A model generated the notes under the pieces. That model was not told the DNA's origin and made no database searches. It saw only the letters and a list, made by a program, of their open reading frames with translations. Shown here one piece after another: positions 1-10,159 of a stretch of 64,000 nucleotides of DNA. How positions within the stretch are numbered: the first letter of the stretch is position 1; each line of letters opens with the position of its first letter. The stretch lies in NCBI RefSeq assembly GCF_000156715.1, contig NZ_DS999312.1:1-64000 (forward strand), given 5' to 3'. This stretch comes from Francisella philomiragia subsp. philomiragia ATCC 25015. GTDB lineage: Bacteria; Pseudomonadota; Gammaproteobacteria; Francisellales; Francisellaceae. Position numbers and translations under genes: made by a program.

Positions 1-76
1 TACCTATGGCGACTATATTAAACAGCAACTTTAATCTATAATCTCCTGATATTTATATTTATCACTTATATCTAAC

Positions 77-1471
77 ATGACTCTAGCAAAAATGTTTGTG
101 CAAAAAAGAATTCCAACAATGGAATTATCTAAAGAACAAAGAAAGAAAATTTGGCTAAATAAGTTTATTAAATCATATTTGGTTGTATTTATAGGCTATC
201 TTAGTATGTATATGATTCGTAAGAATTTTAATATAGCTCAGAATGATATGATTCAAGATTATGGTCTTTCTTTTACTGATTTAGGATTGATTGGTTTAGG
301 TTTTTCAATTACTTATGGTCTTGGTAAGACTGTGACAACTTATTACTTTGATGGTAAAAATACTAAGCAAGTGTTGCCTTTTATGCTTATATTATCTGCG
401 ATATGTATGATAGGCTTTGGTCTAAGCTTAGGGAGTAGTACATATAGTATATTTCTCATGATTGCCTTTTATGCTATGAGTGGTTTTTTTCAAAGTCCGG
501 GAGGCTCTTGTAGTTATTCTACTATTACTAAATGGACACCTAGAAATAGAAGAGGATTTTTTTTGGGACTGTGGAATATGTCTCATAATATTGGTGGAGC
601 ATTAGCTGCGGCTGTAGCACTTTTTGGGGCACATGTAGTATTTGATGGCAATGTGGTTGGTATGTTTATTTTTCCATCAGTTCTTTGCTTAATTATCGGT
701 TTTATTGGATTGAGGGTTGGTAATGACTCTCCTGAATCATATGGTCTTGGACCTGTTGAAGAAATATTTGATGAACCTATTAGCGAAGAAGATGCATATG
801 TTAAAAAAGTACAAATTTCAAAGTGGGAAATTTTTAAGAAATATGTGGTTTTTAATAAGATAATCTGGGTCTTGTGTTTTGCAAATGTCTTTCTATATGT
901 AGTTAGAATTGGTGTGGATCAATGGTCACCTGTTTACGCTCATGAAGTTTTGGGTTTTACAAAAGAAACTTCGGCATGGAGTTACGCATTATTTGAATCA
1001 GGAGCTTTAACTGGAACATTATTATGGGGATTACTATCAGATCTTATTAATGGTAGACGTGGATTGACAGCTATTATTTGTCTTATAGCTACTATTATTT
1101 TAATTTTCTTATATCAGTCAGCCACTAATCAGTATGTATATTTAACGGTTATGTTTCTTTTAGGATTTTGTGTGTTTGGACCACAGCTTCTTATAGGTGT
1201 AGCTGCTGTGGGATTTGTTCCAAAACAGGGGATTGCAGTAGCAGATGGTATAAAAGGTACTTTTGCTTACTTGCTAGGCGATAGTTTTGCTAAACTTGGC
1301 TTGGGTATGATTGCCGATAAAAAAATTAGTCTATTTGGATTTGATGGTTGGTATGGAACTTTTATAGCATTATATTTAGCTGCGATTGTATGTTTCGTGC
1401 TAATGATGTTTGTAGCTATTGCAGAAGAGAAAAAAATTAAAAGAAATAAAGAGTATTATTCTGGTATATAG
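77..1471 (+). CDS. uhpT: Hexose-6-phosphate:phosphate antiporter UhpT
   Basis: An inner-membrane organophosphate:phosphate antiporter of the major facilitator superfamily that imports sugar phosphates in exchange for phosphate. The 464-residue length and long colinear stretches (for example [24 protein letters not shown]-like and DSPESYGLG segments, and [14 protein letters not shown] near the C-terminus) match E. coli UhpT as I remember it, much better than GlpT. About 12 membrane segments are visible. The N-terminus also lines up with UhpT from the ATG at 77, although ATG codons at 92 and 119 are alternatives and no strong ribosome site decides. No uhpABC regulators are nearby. It ends tail to tail with the azoreductase. 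Substrate preference is inferred from similarity. Confidence 0.85.
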   Translation: MTLAKMFVQKRIPTMELSKEQRKKIWLNKFIKSYLVVFIGYLSMYMIRKNFNIAQNDMIQDYGLSFTDLGLIGLGFSITYGLGKTVTTYYFDGKNTKQVLPFMLILSAICMIGFGLSLGSSTYSIFLMIAFYAMSGFFQSPGGSCSYSTITKWTPRNRRGFFLGLWNMSHNIGGALAAAVALFGAHVVFDGNVVGMFIFPSVLCLIIGFIGLRVGNDSPESYGLGPVEEIFDEPISEEDAYVKKVQISKWEIFKKYVVFNKIIWVLCFANVFLYVVRIGVDQWSPVYAHEVLGFTKETSAWSYALFESGALTGTLLWGLLSDLINGRRGLTAIICLIATIILIFLYQSATNQYVYLTVMFLLGFCVFGPQLLIGVAAVGFVPKQGIAVADGIKGTFAYLLGDSFAKLGLGMIADKKISLFGFDGWYGTFIALYLAAIVCFVLMMFVAIAEEKKIKRNKEYYSGI

Positions 1472-2059
1472 CTAGATTGATAAATTCTTTATTTGTTGCT
1501 CAACTTGTTTTAAAGATTTTTCTCGTATTTCAGCATTTAAATCAACTCCTTCAGCACAGATCACAGTTATGTCATTTATACCAATAAAATTAAGAATTGT
1601 TTTTAAATAGTTTTCTTGGAAATCTAAAGGTTTTGCAGCTCCTTCACTATAGATATTTCCTTTACTAAGAACGAGGATAGCTTTTTTATTTTTTACTAAG
1701 CCTTCAGGTCCATTCGCTGTATATAAGAATGTTTTTCTTGCAATCATTATATTATCAATCCAAGATTTTAGTGTCGAAGGGATACTAAAGTTATACATCG
1801 GCGATTCAATAACAATAATATCATTTTCAAAAAGCTCTTCTATAAGCTTGTTTGAGGTAGCAAGTCTATCTTGATTATTATTTGCCATGGCATTAATAAA
1901 GTCTGGATTTATATGTTCTACAGAATTATCTACAAGATCTCTCTCTGAAACTTTCACCTTGTCAGTGCTTTTAAAATGGCTAATTAAATCATCACCAATT
2001 TTTCTTGAAACCGAATTTTCTTCTTTAATACTTGATCTAATATGTAAAATCTTTCTCAT
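1472..2059 (-). CDS. azoR: FMN-dependent NADH-azoreductase (AzoR/AcpD family)
   Basis: A 195-residue flavodoxin-fold quinone/azo reductase, which reduces quinones and azo compounds with NADH and is cytoplasmic. The sequence shows the family's N-terminal ILHIRSSIKEENSVSRK segment for the FMN phosphate, the SPMYNFSIPSTLKSWID motif and the KTFLYTANGPEGL segment. Length is normal (about 200 residues). Its stop codon abuts the stop of uhpT on the other strand, so it is probably a single-gene unit transcribed from the spacer before the kdp operon. Confidence 0.85.
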   Translation of the reverse strand: MRKILHIRSSIKEENSVSRKIGDDLISHFKSTDKVKVSERDLVDNSVEHINPDFINAMANNNQDRLATSNKLIEELFENDIIVIESPMYNFSIPSTLKSWIDNIMIARKTFLYTANGPEGLVKNKKAILVLSKGNIYSEGAAKPLDFQENYLKTILNFIGINDITVICAEGVDLNAEIREKSLKQVEQQIKNLSI

Positions 2060-2143
2060 ATTTATACTCTCTTATGTCATTACTATGATTATAATTTTAT
2101 ATTTCAAATCTAATAAAAAATACAGACTAATTACATATAGTAG

Positions 2144-2165
2144 AAATTTTTATAAAATTTTTATA
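2144..2165 (+). promoter_or_regulatory. Tandem 11-bp direct repeat upstream of kdpF, candidate KdpE operator
   Basis: AAATTTTTATA occurs twice with no gap (2144-2154 and 2155-2165), so the copies are one helical turn apart. A TATAAT at 2209-2214 with no recognisable -35 box lies about 45 bases downstream, as expected for an activator-dependent promoter. OmpR-family regulators such as KdpE bind AT-rich tandem repeats. Assignment to KdpE is inference from position. Confidence 0.35.
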
Positions 2166-2249
2166 TCTTTGCTAAAGTTCATAATAGAATCTTTATATCA
2201 CTTGAAATTATAATTTATCTCCTAAAAATATATGTTTAAAGAGGTTGAT

Positions 2250-2330
2250 ATGATTATTGTTTCAGCAATTACAATGATAAGTTTGGCGATATATATGACA
2301 GCTACGCTTATATATCCAGAGAAATTTTAG
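2250..2330 (+). CDS. kdpF: KdpF, small subunit of the Kdp K+-ATPase
   Basis: A 26-codon gene too short for usual ORF calling: ATG at 2250, TAG at 2328-2330, preceded by GAGG at 2241-2244. The translation begins MIIVSAITMISLAIYMTATL and is one hydrophobic helix ending in a short polar tail, as in KdpF of other bacteria (about 29 residues). KdpF is a lipid-like stabilising subunit of the KdpFABC complex in the inner membrane. Its place directly before kdpA, 19 bases away, makes the assignment firm. Confidence 0.8.
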   Translation: MIIVSAITMISLAIYMTATLIYPEKF

Positions 2331-2349
2331 CTTATAGGAGAGTATAGCT

Positions 2350-4068
2350 ATGAGTTATAATTTTATTTTGTTTGTGGTTTTTATATTTACATTAGTGATT
2401 ATTACTAAACCACTAGGAACTTATATATTTAAAGTATTTAATAATGAGAGAACATGGCTTGATTGGTTTGCAAAGCCTTTTCAAAGAGTATATCTATTAA
2501 TACTTGGGGAGAGCTCAAAAAAAGAACAATCAGCGAAAAGTTATTTTTTTAGTTTGCTAAGCTTTTCGATTATGGCGTTTATCTTTGTTTTTGTAGTATT
2601 ACTTTTGCAAGGCTTATTACCTTTTAATCCACAAGAAATTAAGGGAATGGGTTTTTCTCAAGCATTTAATACCGCAGTAAGTTTTGTTACCAACACTAAT
2701 TGGCAGAGCTATAGTGGTGAGACAGGTGTTAGCTATTTCTCACAGATGCTTGCCCTTGCTGTCCAGAACTTTGTTTCAGCAGCAGTTGGGTTATGTGTTG
2801 CAATAGTCTTGATAAGGTCTGTAGCAAGGCATGAGGCTACTAAAGTTGGTAACTTTTGGAATGATTTGGGTAAAGCTATATTTTGGATTTTACTGCCAAT
2901 ATCTATCATAATCGCTATTGTATATATATTCCAAGGTGTGCCACAAAACATTATGGCATATTTACATGTACATACTTTAGCTGGTAGTGATCAAATCATT
3001 GCTCAGGGACCTATAGCATCACAAGAAGCTATTAAGTCTTTAGGTACAAATGGTGGAGGTTTCTTTAATGCAAACTCTGCTCATCCTTATGAGAATCCAA
3101 CTATAATTACAAACTATATTCAGATGGTTTCAATATTTGCTATAGCTGCGGCATTAACTTATACCTTTGGTAAGTGGGTTGGCAACACCAAGCAAGGTTG
3201 GATGATATTTGCAGTAATGTTAGTACTATTTGTGATATCTCTAATGGTTATGACAATATCAGAGCTTCATGGCTTAGATTTTTTACATAGCAAAAATATC
3301 CAAGATATCTATGGGCAAGTTGGTCATTTATCAAATATGGAAGGTAAAGAGACTCGCTTTGGGATATTTAACTCAACTTTATATAATACTGTTTCAACAT
3401 CTGCTTCAGATGGCGGTGTAAATAGTGTCATGGATAGTTATTCTGCTATAGGTGGAATGATGGCGATGCTGAATATGGCTATTGGTGAAGTTATCTTTGG
3501 TGGTATTGGTGCTGGATTTTATGGCTTCTTTATGTTCTTGATGTTAGCTGTATTTATCGGATCATTGATGATAGGTAGAGCACCAAGCTTTTTGGGTAAG
3601 CGTATCGAAGCTAATGATATGAAATGGACAATGTTTGCTCTACTTATATCACCATGTTGTGTATTAGTATTTACAGGTTTGGCAGTAGTTATTCCAAGTG
3701 TGCATCAAGCATTAACTAATAGTGGTGCGCATGGTTTTTCAGAGATACTTTATGCTTATATCTCAGGATCTAATAATAATGGTAGTGCTTTTGCAGGTTT
3801 AGCAGCAAATACTAGCTATCTGAATATTACAATAGCATTGAGTATGCTTATTGGACGTTTTGGAGTAATATTTGCTGTAATGATGCTAGCAGGATCATTA
3901 GTTAAGAAAAAACGTAGTTCACAAATGAGTGAAATAAGTTCACTTGATACAACTAGTTTTATTTTCTCGGTCTTAGTGTTTTTCACAATAGTGCTAATAG
4001 GTGGCCTAACTATATTCCCAGCTTTAAGCTTAGGACCAATATTAGATCAACTAAATTTAAATTTCTAA
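2350..4068 (+). CDS. kdpA: Potassium-transporting ATPase subunit A (KdpA)
   Basis: The K+ channel-like subunit of the high-affinity KdpFABC pump, in the inner membrane. At 572 residues it is full length. The selectivity-filter loops are recognisable: TNTNWQ near residue 115, GTNGGG near 233, the third loop near 345-360 and NNNGSAFAG near 475. About ten membrane segments. Start ATG at 2350 has a TAGGAG ribosome site a few bases upstream. It is followed immediately by kdpB. Confidence 0.97.
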   Translation: MSYNFILFVVFIFTLVIITKPLGTYIFKVFNNERTWLDWFAKPFQRVYLLILGESSKKEQSAKSYFFSLLSFSIMAFIFVFVVLLLQGLLPFNPQEIKGMGFSQAFNTAVSFVTNTNWQSYSGETGVSYFSQMLALAVQNFVSAAVGLCVAIVLIRSVARHEATKVGNFWNDLGKAIFWILLPISIIIAIVYIFQGVPQNIMAYLHVHTLAGSDQIIAQGPIASQEAIKSLGTNGGGFFNANSAHPYENPTIITNYIQMVSIFAIAAALTYTFGKWVGNTKQGWMIFAVMLVLFVISLMVMTISELHGLDFLHSKNIQDIYGQVGHLSNMEGKETRFGIFNSTLYNTVSTSASDGGVNSVMDSYSAIGGMMAMLNMAIGEVIFGGIGAGFYGFFMFLMLAVFIGSLMIGRAPSFLGKRIEANDMKWTMFALLISPCCVLVFTGLAVVIPSVHQALTNSGAHGFSEILYAYISGSNNNGSAFAGLAANTSYLNITIALSMLIGRFGVIFAVMMLAGSLVKKKRSSQMSEISSLDTTSFIFSVLVFFTIVLIGGLTIFPALSLGPILDQLNLNF

Positions 4069-4080
4069 TCGGTGATAGTT

Positions 4081-6120
4081 ATGAGTACAAAAAAATCTCC
4101 TAATTTATTGTCAAAAGAACTTGTAGTTCCGGCTATAAAGAAGTCTTTTACAAAATGTGATCCTCGTCAGATGATCAAAAATCCAGTAATGTTCTGTGTC
4201 GAAGTTGTGACTATTTTGTGTACACTCTATCTAGTTTCAGAAATTGTACATAAACAAGATATTGGCTTTACATTACAGGTTGTAATATGGTTATGGTTTA
4301 CAATATTATTTGCAAACTTTGCTGAAGGCATCGCTGAAGGAAGAGGTAAAGCTCAGGCTGATACTCTAAAAGCTGCAAAATCTAAGCTTTTTGCATTAAG
4401 AGTTGAAAGTGATGGTAATGTCACAAAAGTAGATGCAGAGAGTTTAAAGATTGGTGATACTGTCATTGTTGAAGCAAATACTCTAATTCCTTGTGATGGT
4501 GATGTTATTGAAGGAATGGCAACAATTGATGAATCTGCTATTACTGGTGAATCTGAACCTGTTGTTAAAGAAGCCGGCTCTGATAATTCTGCTGTGACTA
4601 CAGGTACAAAAGTTCTTTCAGATGCTATCAAAGTTAGAGTTACATCTAATCCAGGTGAGAGCTTCTTGGATAAAATGATAGAGCTTGTTGAGGGGGCAAA
4701 GCGTCTTAAATCTCCAAATGAGATTGCTTTAACTATTTTATTGTCAGGATTGACACTAATCTTTATATTTGCGATTTGCTCTTTATATGGCATGGCAATG
4801 TATAGTAATACAGTTTTATCAGCTGTTGTTTTGATTGCACTTTTTGTGACATTGATACCAACTACAATAGCAGGCCTACTATCAGCCATTGGTATATCTG
4901 GTATGGATAGACTTCTAAAGTTTAATGTTGTGGCGTTATCTGGGCGAGCTGTTGAGTCTTCTGGGAATATTGATTTATTACTTTTGGATAAAACAGGTAC
5001 GATAACTCTAGGCAATCGCTTTGCTACGGATTTTATTGCTTTAGGAGCGACATCTCCAGATGAGTTAGCTCATGCTGCTTGGTTAAGTTCACTTGTTGAT
5101 GAAACACCTGAAGGTAAATCTATAGTTAAGTTAGCAGAACAGCGTTTCGGGTTTAAACAATCCTCTGTAGATATATCTGAAGCTGAAATCATACCTTTCT
5201 CAGCATATACAAGAATGAGTGGCATAAATTATCAAAGTCTTGAAGTAAGAAAAGGGGCAATCTCATCAATAGAAAATTATCTTAAAGATAAGCTTGATAA
5301 AGGTCTTCTAAAAATGTTTAGAAAAGTAACAGAGCAGATATCAGAGCAGGGAGGCACTCCTTTAGCAGTGGCTCATAAAGATAAGCTTTTGGGTGTGATC
5401 CATCTTAAAGATGTTATAAAACCGCATATCAAAGAGCGCTTTGAAGAGTTACGTAAAATGGGTGTGCAAACTGTTATGATAACAGGAGATAACCCATTAA
5501 CAGCCGCTGCGATAGCTGCAGAGGCGGGAGTTGATGATTTCGTTGCTCAAGCATCTCCTCAGGATAAACTAGATTTTATAATCAAAGCACAAAAAGACGG
5601 CAAAACAGTTGCAATGTGTGGAGATGGTACCAATGATGCACCGGCTCTTGCACAGGCGGACGTTGGTATCGCTATGGCAACAGGGACATCTGCAGCTAGA
5701 GAAGCAGGTAATATGGTTGATCTAGACTCAGATCCTAAGAAGATAATTGAAATAGTTAAAATTGGTAAACAAATACTTGTAACTAGAGGAGCATTGACAA
5801 CATTTAGTATAACTAATGATATTGCTAAGTATTTTGTGGTGATTCCAGCACTATTTGTGACAGCATTTCCTAGTCTTGGTGCGCTTAATTTTATGGGGTT
5901 ACATTCTTCAACAAGTGCAATACTTTCAGCAGTTATATTTAATGCTCTAATCATTATCTTTCTGATACCTATGGCATTGGTGGGCGTGAAGAATGTTGTA
6001 GCATCATCACAAACCTTATTACGAAGAAATCTTCTATATTATGGTTTAGGTGGTGTGATAGTACCTTTTATAGCTATTAAGCTGATAGATATGCTTATAA
6101 CAGCTATGCATATAGTTTAA
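4081..6120 (+). CDS. kdpB: Potassium-transporting ATPase ATP-binding subunit B (KdpB)
   Basis: The P-type ATPase subunit that energises K+ uptake through KdpA. All catalytic motifs are present: TGES in the actuator domain near residue 155, the phosphorylated aspartate in DKTGT (Asp303 with this start), MITGDN, and the hinge motif GDGTNDAPAL. A frame-extending GTG lies at 4072, but the ATG at 4081 gives MSTKKSP and is the better start. The spacer after kdpA is 12 bases, consistent with translational coupling. Seven membrane segments are expected and visible. Confidence 0.97.
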   Translation: MSTKKSPNLLSKELVVPAIKKSFTKCDPRQMIKNPVMFCVEVVTILCTLYLVSEIVHKQDIGFTLQVVIWLWFTILFANFAEGIAEGRGKAQADTLKAAKSKLFALRVESDGNVTKVDAESLKIGDTVIVEANTLIPCDGDVIEGMATIDESAITGESEPVVKEAGSDNSAVTTGTKVLSDAIKVRVTSNPGESFLDKMIELVEGAKRLKSPNEIALTILLSGLTLIFIFAICSLYGMAMYSNTVLSAVVLIALFVTLIPTTIAGLLSAIGISGMDRLLKFNVVALSGRAVESSGNIDLLLLDKTGTITLGNRFATDFIALGATSPDELAHAAWLSSLVDETPEGKSIVKLAEQRFGFKQSSVDISEAEIIPFSAYTRMSGINYQSLEVRKGAISSIENYLKDKLDKGLLKMFRKVTEQISEQGGTPLAVAHKDKLLGVIHLKDVIKPHIKERFEELRKMGVQTVMITGDNPLTAAAIAAEAGVDDFVAQASPQDKLDFIIKAQKDGKTVAMCGDGTNDAPALAQADVGIAMATGTSAAREAGNMVDLDSDPKKIIEIVKIGKQILVTRGALTTFSITNDIAKYFVVIPALFVTAFPSLGALNFMGLHSSTSAILSAVIFNALIIIFLIPMALVGVKNVVASSQTLLRRNLLYYGLGGVIVPFIAIKLIDMLITAMHIV

Positions 6121-6136
6121 GCAAGGAGTTAATCTT

Positions 6137-6712
6137 ATGAAAAACTTATTTAAATCTTTTATGGCGATGTTTTTCCTTACCATTGTGCTTGGTTTAGTTT
6201 ATCCATTTTTTATAATGGCAATTGGATATGGTGTCGCACATAATCAAGCTACAGGATCACAAGTTTATTATAATGGTAATGTAGTTGGTTCAGAGTTGAT
6301 TGGGCAAACTATGCTAGATAATCTGTTCCAGTCTAGACCATCAGCATCAGGATATAATCCATTAGCTACGGGTGGTACTAATTATGCAGTTAATAATCAG
6401 ACACAGTTACAAGATGTTAAAAATAGAATTAAAGACTTACAAGCTAAGTATGGTGTTAAGCCTATTCCAGAAGATTTAGTTTTTGCATCTGGTAGTGGAG
6501 TTGATCCAGAGATAAGTCTGCAAGCTGCGATATATCAATCAGCATATATAGCTCAAAAGAATAATCTCTCTATAGATCAGGTTAATAAACTTATCCAAGA
6601 GAATACTAAAGAGCATCTCTTTAATATAGCTACTGTAAATGTTTTACCATTAAATATAGCTCTTTTACAACTGATAGGTAAAAATTCTCAAGGTATATCC
6701 AGTCTGATATAA
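6137..6712 (+). CDS. kdpC: Potassium-transporting ATPase subunit C (KdpC)
   Basis: A 191-residue accessory subunit with one N-terminal membrane helix (residues about 8-30) and a periplasmic domain. It carries the family's GSELIGQ, FQSRPSASGYN and ASGSGVDPEISLQAA segments. AAGGAG at 6122-6127 precedes the ATG. It is the last structural gene of the pump; the sensor kinase gene begins about 50 bases later in the same direction. Confidence 0.96.
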   Translation: MKNLFKSFMAMFFLTIVLGLVYPFFIMAIGYGVAHNQATGSQVYYNGNVVGSELIGQTMLDNLFQSRPSASGYNPLATGGTNYAVNNQTQLQDVKNRIKDLQAKYGVKPIPEDLVFASGSGVDPEISLQAAIYQSAYIAQKNNLSIDQVNKLIQENTKEHLFNIATVNVLPLNIALLQLIGKNSQGISSLI

Positions 6713-6764
6713 TTATATTCTGTGAATATTCTCAACAACTTTAATAGCATTGCTTAAGGCCTCT

Positions 6765-9455
6765 ATGGATAATCAGCAAAAAGTAGATGCACTACTAAAT
6801 CTAGCAAATAAAAGTCAAGAATCTAAGAAAGGTAAGCTAAAGATTTTTTTAGGTTATGCCCCTGGTGTTGGTAAAAGCTACGCGATGCTTAATAATGCTA
6901 GAGCTCTACAAAAAGATAACAAAGATGTGGTAGTTGGGCTTCTTGTTAGTCATGGTAGAGCTGATACGCAAGCGCTATTAGAGGGATTAGAGGTGATGCC
7001 ACTTAAAAAAGTGACATATAGAGGTAAGGTGTTTGAAGAGCTTGATATAGATGCAATAAAAGCAAGAAAGCCAGATATAGTAATAATCGATGAATTGCCA
7101 CATTCAAATTTGCCGACATCGCGAAATAAAAAAAGATATATTGATATTGAAGAGCTTCTTGACGAAGGCATTTCTGTTTATACTGCGATAAATATTCAGC
7201 ATATTGCTAGCTTATCTTATGAAGTTACTCAATTAACACAGGCTAATGTGAATGAGATTGTTCCTAATGATTTTATTCAGTCTGCAGATGAGCTTGTTGT
7301 TGTAGATGTTAGCCCAGAAGAGCTTATCAAGAGATTAAAACAAGGTAAAGTCTATAAAAGTGATGCAATAAATAGAGCGTTAGAAAGATATTTTCAGTAT
7401 ACGAATTTAACTATATTGAGAGACTATACATTTAGGATGGCAGCAAACCATGTTGGTCAAGATATTCAACAATATAGAAAGTTGTATCAAAATGGCAGTG
7501 CAATACCTACATCACCATACGTATTAGTTTGTTGTGGTTATGATGAAGCAACACCTAGTTTACTGCGTAAAGGTAAGCTTTTAGCTACAACATTAAATGC
7601 TAGATTAATAGCTATATTTGTCCAAAAACCAAATAAAGTTACAAAGACTAGATTAAACTTTGCTGTTATCAGACGCTATAAGATGTTAGCAAATAGTTTA
7701 GGTTATAATATTGAGCATATTCTTGGGGATAGGATTTCTGATACGATACTAGAATACGCAAAGTCTATAGGAGCTACTGATTTAGTTATAGCCAAGTCAA
7801 TACGCCCTAAGTGGAAAGATAGGTTTTTTGGATCTCTTGTTTATGATGTTGTTCGTAATAACAATACGGGAATGCAAATCCATATTGTTTCGATAAATAA
7901 AAAAGAATGTAAGGCCGAAGAGCCACCGCGACATAAAAAGATAAATATAAAAGAGTTGGTTTTAGATACTATAAAATCGGTTTCAATAACTGCGATATCG
8001 GGAGTATTTATATTTTTTAGTTTGAATATTGCTGGATTAGTGTCTCAGACATTATGTTTCTTATTAGTTCTCGCTGCGTGTGCGTATAGGTATGGTCTGA
8101 TACCATCGATATTATCCTCTCTAGTAGGATTATTTTTATATGTATATTTATATCTTGAGCCTAACTTTGTATTTCATATATCTAGTTTAGCGGGAATAAT
8201 TACATTTGCTTTGTTTATGGCTATCGTTATATTTTCGAGTCATGTAATTCTACGTACAAAAAGAGCATTTACTCTTCTTAAAGAGCGAGAAAATAATATT
8301 TCTGTATTATATCGATTTACAAAGATATTTAATGAGAAAAGCTTAGATAAAGATTTACGTCCAATATTTTTAAATGCTTTGGAAGAGTATTTTAAGTGTG
8401 ATTTTGTATTTTTAAGTGTTTCAAATGGCGAATTAGAATCTTCAGCATTTCCACAACATCCAAATTTTAACCAAAAAGAGTTAGCAGCAGCAAAGTGGAG
8501 TTTTAAGTATAAAGATAGTTGCGGTAAGGGGACTAATACTTTCGCAGGGTTAGATTGGGCGGTTGAGCCACTAGTTATAGAGAGTAGAGTTCTTGGTGTA
8601 ATAGCTGTTTATCTAAGTTCAGAAGAAGCTGTAGAGAGGATAGTCACAGATAGTGTAATTCTAAGTAGCATGCTATCTCATATATCGCACTTACTACTTA
8701 AAAGAAATCTTGAAAAGGAAGAGAAAAAGTCTCTAGTTCTAGATGAGCAGCGAAGACTACAAAAATCGATGCTATCTTCTGTTTCTCATGATTTAAAGAC
8801 TCCTCTAGCATCTATAATGGGCGCCTTAAGTAGTGTTAAATCATTTAAAGAATCTTTTACTCAAGAGCAACAAGATGAAATGATTGACTTAGCTTTGACA
8901 GAGTCTAAAAGATTAGATAACTATATAGACAATATAATCCAGATGTTAAAAGTCGACTCAGGAAAACTCTCTTTGAGTATAAGAGATATTGATAGTAATG
9001 ATTTCCTTGCAGAAATTGAACAGGTTTGTAAAAGAGTTTATAGCAAGCAGAAATTCAAATTTATAGTCCCACGTGAATCATTTAAAATACAGTTGGATCC
9101 TATCCTATTCCAGCAGGTTATTCTTAATTTGATTGATAATGCGGTTAAATTTACAGCTAATTTTGATAAAGAAGTAATGGTTTCTCTTGTAAGAAAGGGT
9201 AACGAAGCTTGTCTTTTTGAAGTAAAAGATCAAGGTCTTGGCTTAAAAGAGGTAGATATGGAGAAGATATTTACAATTTTTCATAGAATTGAAAAAAGAG
9301 ATAGCTATACCCATGGTAACGGTTTAGGTTTGGCTATATGTAAAGGGATTGTTGCTGCACATAATGGTAAAATACGTGTTTATAGTGATGGCGAGGGTAA
9401 AGGAAGTGTTTTTAAAGTTACATTACCTTTGCAATTAAACTTAAACAATAAGTAA
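6765..9455 (+). CDS. kdpD: Osmosensitive K+ sensor histidine kinase KdpD
   Basis: A 896-residue membrane histidine kinase that senses K+ limitation and phosphorylates KdpE. Domain order: N-terminal KdpD domain with Walker-A-like GYAPGVGKS (about residues 28-36), a universal-stress-protein-like domain (about 240-370), four membrane helices (about 395-490), a GAF-like region, and the kinase core with His675 in SHDLKTPLASIMG, an N-box near NLIDNAVKF and G-boxes GLGLAICKG. I use ATG 6765 with AAGG just upstream, rather than the TTG at 6750. Confidence 0.96.
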   Translation: MDNQQKVDALLNLANKSQESKKGKLKIFLGYAPGVGKSYAMLNNARALQKDNKDVVVGLLVSHGRADTQALLEGLEVMPLKKVTYRGKVFEELDIDAIKARKPDIVIIDELPHSNLPTSRNKKRYIDIEELLDEGISVYTAINIQHIASLSYEVTQLTQANVNEIVPNDFIQSADELVVVDVSPEELIKRLKQGKVYKSDAINRALERYFQYTNLTILRDYTFRMAANHVGQDIQQYRKLYQNGSAIPTSPYVLVCCGYDEATPSLLRKGKLLATTLNARLIAIFVQKPNKVTKTRLNFAVIRRYKMLANSLGYNIEHILGDRISDTILEYAKSIGATDLVIAKSIRPKWKDRFFGSLVYDVVRNNNTGMQIHIVSINKKECKAEEPPRHKKINIKELVLDTIKSVSITAISGVFIFFSLNIAGLVSQTLCFLLVLAACAYRYGLIPSILSSLVGLFLYVYLYLEPNFVFHISSLAGIITFALFMAIVIFSSHVILRTKRAFTLLKERENNISVLYRFTKIFNEKSLDKDLRPIFLNALEEYFKCDFVFLSVSNGELESSAFPQHPNFNQKELAAAKWSFKYKDSCGKGTNTFAGLDWAVEPLVIESRVLGVIAVYLSSEEAVERIVTDSVILSSMLSHISHLLLKRNLEKEEKKSLVLDEQRRLQKSMLSSVSHDLKTPLASIMGALSSVKSFKESFTQEQQDEMIDLALTESKRLDNYIDNIIQMLKVDSGKLSLSIRDIDSNDFLAEIEQVCKRVYSKQKFKFIVPRESFKIQLDPILFQQVILNLIDNAVKFTANFDKEVMVSLVRKGNEACLFEVKDQGLGLKEVDMEKIFTIFHRIEKRDSYTHGNGLGLAICKGIVAAHNGKIRVYSDGEGKGSVFKVTLPLQLNLNNK

Positions 9456-9472
9456 ATATAGATAGTTTAAAT

Positions 9473-10159
9473 ATGATAAAAAAAATACTAATAGTAGAAG
9501 ATGAACCTCAAATTAAGAAGCTTTTAGAAAAAACTTTTTTGGTACTAGGGTATGATGTTGAGAGTGCACCAACAGCTTCAATAGCGACTAGCCTGCTAGG
9601 ACAATATCATCCTGATGTTGTTATTCTCGATCTTGGACTTCCTGATCAAGATGGGCAAGATTGGCTTAAGGCTGTAAGAGTTAGTAGTGACGTACCTATT
9701 ATTGTAGTCTCAGCAAGAAATGATACAGAAGAGGTTGTCAAAGCTTTAGAAAATGGTGCCAATGATTATGTTAAAAAGCCTTTTGATATGCCTGAGCTAA
9801 TTGCTCGAGTTAGAAGACAGTTGATTGCTGTTATTAAAAAAGATCTTGAAATCGCTAATGTATATAGCTTTGATAATCTCATAGTTGACTTAAATGATCA
9901 TAAGGTTATTTTGGATAACCAAGAAATTCACTTATCAAAAAAAGAATTTTCGATTTTGGGCTATTTAGTTAAACACTCAGGCAAGTTGGTAATGCAGAAT
10001 ACTCTTTTGCATGAGGTTTGGGGAGATTGCTATGGAGACGGGGCTCAGTATCTAAGAGTGTATATTGGACAGTTAAGAAAGAAGCTTTCTGCCTGTAAAA
10101 AGCAACCATTAATTGTTACAGAAAATGCCATAGGTTATCGCTTTATACCAGCTGACTAG
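9473..10159 (+). CDS. kdpE: Response regulator KdpE (OmpR family)
   Basis: A 228-residue transcription activator of kdp. The receiver domain has the acidic pair in VEDEPQ, the phosphoacceptor Asp53 in VVILDLGLPDQDG, and a conserved Lys in VKKPFDMPEL. The C-terminal winged helix includes LSKKEFSILGYLVKHSGK and LRVYIGQLRKKL. It starts 17 bases after kdpD, so sensor, regulator and pump form one operon. Its last 4 bases overlap the end of the convergent downstream gene. Confidence 0.95.
   Translation: MIKKILIVEDEPQIKKLLEKTFLVLGYDVESAPTASIATSLLGQYHPDVVILDLGLPDQDGQDWLKAVRVSSDVPIIVVSARNDTEEVVKALENGANDYVKKPFDMPELIARVRRQLIAVIKKDLEIANVYSFDNLIVDLNDHKVILDNQEIHLSKKEFSILGYLVKHSGKLVMQNTLLHEVWGDCYGDGAQYLRVYIGQLRKKLSACKKQPLIVTENAIGYRFIPAD

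Noticed and set aside
1887-2213. A 108-codon plus-strand frame over the start of azoR and the kdp leader
   Set aside because: Half of it is antisense to azoR and the rest is AT-rich leader; no family resemblance and it covers the likely kdp promoter.
4072-4080. GTG at 4072 as the kdpB start
   Set aside because: The ATG three codons later at 4081 gives a more usual KdpB N-terminus and better spacing after kdpA.
4353-5015. A 220-codon open frame antisense to kdpB
   Set aside because: It lies wholly within the strongly conserved kdpB coding sequence, has low-complexity Ser/Ile/Pro-rich composition and no ribosome site; it is a shadow of kdpB codon use.
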